Shown here: positions 62,056 to 62,328 of the stretch, piece after piece | Position numbering within the stretch: the first letter of the stretch is position 1 | How the letters are laid out: the number at the start of each line of letters is the position of its first letter | From: Spirochaetia bacterium | Lineage (GTDB): Bacteria > Spirochaetota > Leptospiria > Leptospirales > Leptonemataceae | Reading direction: 5' to 3' | DNA: 62,328 nt | Assembly (NCBI GenBank): GCA_021413825.1 | Contig: JAIOPQ010000026.1 | Span: 1-62,328 of the forward strand | Program-made: the position numbers and the translations under genes | Notes under the pieces: model-generated | What the model saw: only the letters and a program-made list of their open reading frames with translations | The model's database searches: none | What the model was told of the DNA's origin: nothing

Positions 62056-62328
62056 TTGCCAACGATCAGTCAATTGATTCGCCACGGCCGCAAAGAGCAG
62101 AAGAACCGGACTAAATCTCCGGCCCTCAATAGCTCGCCTCAAAGACGCGGTGTGTGCACACGTGTAATGACATTTACACCTAAGAAGCCAAACTCTGCCC
62201 TTCGCAAAGTGGCTCGGGTACGTCTTACGACTGGAATCGAAATCACGGCATATATTCCCGGTGAAGGTCATAACCTGCAAGAGCACAACGTTGTGCTCGT
62301 TCGTGGTGGAATGGTGAAAGATCTTCCT
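62056..62328 (+). CDS. rpsL: 30S ribosomal protein S12, partial
   Basis: Starts with TTG at 62056 after AGGGAG (62044-62049) and is open to the window edge, covering 91 of roughly 124 residues. [20 protein letters not shown], then [20 protein letters not shown] and [20 protein letters not shown] are typical. The lysines at about 43-44 and at 88, whose changes give streptomycin resistance elsewhere, are in the sensitive form. The str operon presumably continues outside. A 6-base stem CGGTTA/TAACCG (62026-62041) lies just before the ribosome site. Confidence 0.95.
   Translation, partial: MPTISQLIRHGRKEQKNRTKSPALNSSPQRRGVCTRVMTFTPKKPNSALRKVARVRLTTGIEITAYIPGEGHNLQEHNVVLVRGGMVKDLP

Noticed and set aside
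1-62328. Mobile elements, prophage, CRISPR arrays and rRNA genes
   Set aside because: No transposase-like frames, terminal repeats, regularly spaced repeats or rRNA sequence were seen on either strand.

Overview
The window looks like a chromosome segment from a spirochaete of the order Leptospirales. The 2-isopropylmalate-synthase-like enzyme closely matches the citramalate synthase CimA of Leptospira as I remember it. There is an MBOAT plus DUF1574-type pair, and many short lipoproteins with relaxed spirochaetal lipoboxes. 7TMR, SpoIIE-type PP2C and adenylate cyclase signalling proteins are abundant, and RpoB carries the spirochaetal Asn at the rifampicin-site Ser position. By eye, base composition is near 50 percent GC, above typical Leptospira, so a Leptonema/Turneriella-like or uncultured lineage is more likely. 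That placement is an inference. I see no insertion sequences, prophage genes or CRISPR arrays.

Left part (1-9007): the 5' portion of a biotin-dependent carboxyltransferase gene on the minus strand, then a plus-strand run. The run encodes a secreted aromatic-repeat protein, an MlaE-type lipid permease, two related CsgG-like proteins (the first lacking its N-terminus), and a bile-acid/sodium symporter-family transporter. It continues with a 7TM sensor/PP2C phosphatase that appears split by a deletion and frameshift, and a TPR protein with an abnormal C-terminus.

Middle-left (8867-25403): a minus-strand operon of an adenylate cyclase (with a degenerate phosphatase-like N-terminal domain), a FecR/fibronectin-like membrane protein and a secreted IPT/TIG protein with a triplicated C-terminal domain. 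This is my best candidate for an undescribed system. It is followed by a polysaccharide deacetylase whose signal peptide is only reachable from a CTG codon, cimA, secreted or lipoproteins, an FAD-dehydrogenase remnant, thrH, and a translationally coupled trio (histone-deacetylase-like enzyme, unknown protein, uroporphyrinogen-III methyltransferase).

Middle (25473-43755): a lipid-centred plus-strand cluster of App1-like phosphatidate phosphatase, PlsC-like acyltransferase, MlaD, MlaF, IspH, a second MlaD, MBOAT O-acyltransferase and DUF1574 protein. It probably works with the distant MlaE in phospholipid trafficking to the outer membrane. Then come a nucleosidase-family protein, two coupled hypotheticals, an SGNH hydrolase, lipoproteins, a membrane-tethered AraC regulator with an ankyrin lipoprotein, a second PlsC and a second adenylate cyclase.

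Right part (43963-62328): a lipoprotein with a BIG2-like domain and DG-W repeats, tRNA-Thr and tRNA-Trp, then the core secE-nusG-rplKAJL-rpoBC cluster. rpsL at the right edge is separated from rpoC by two Hsp20 genes behind a textbook sigma-54 promoter and by a convergent 7TM-PAS-HATPase sensor and SpoIIE phosphatase. That last pair suggests partner-switching control. The window is gene-dense, and no stretch above about 300 bases lacks a feature.
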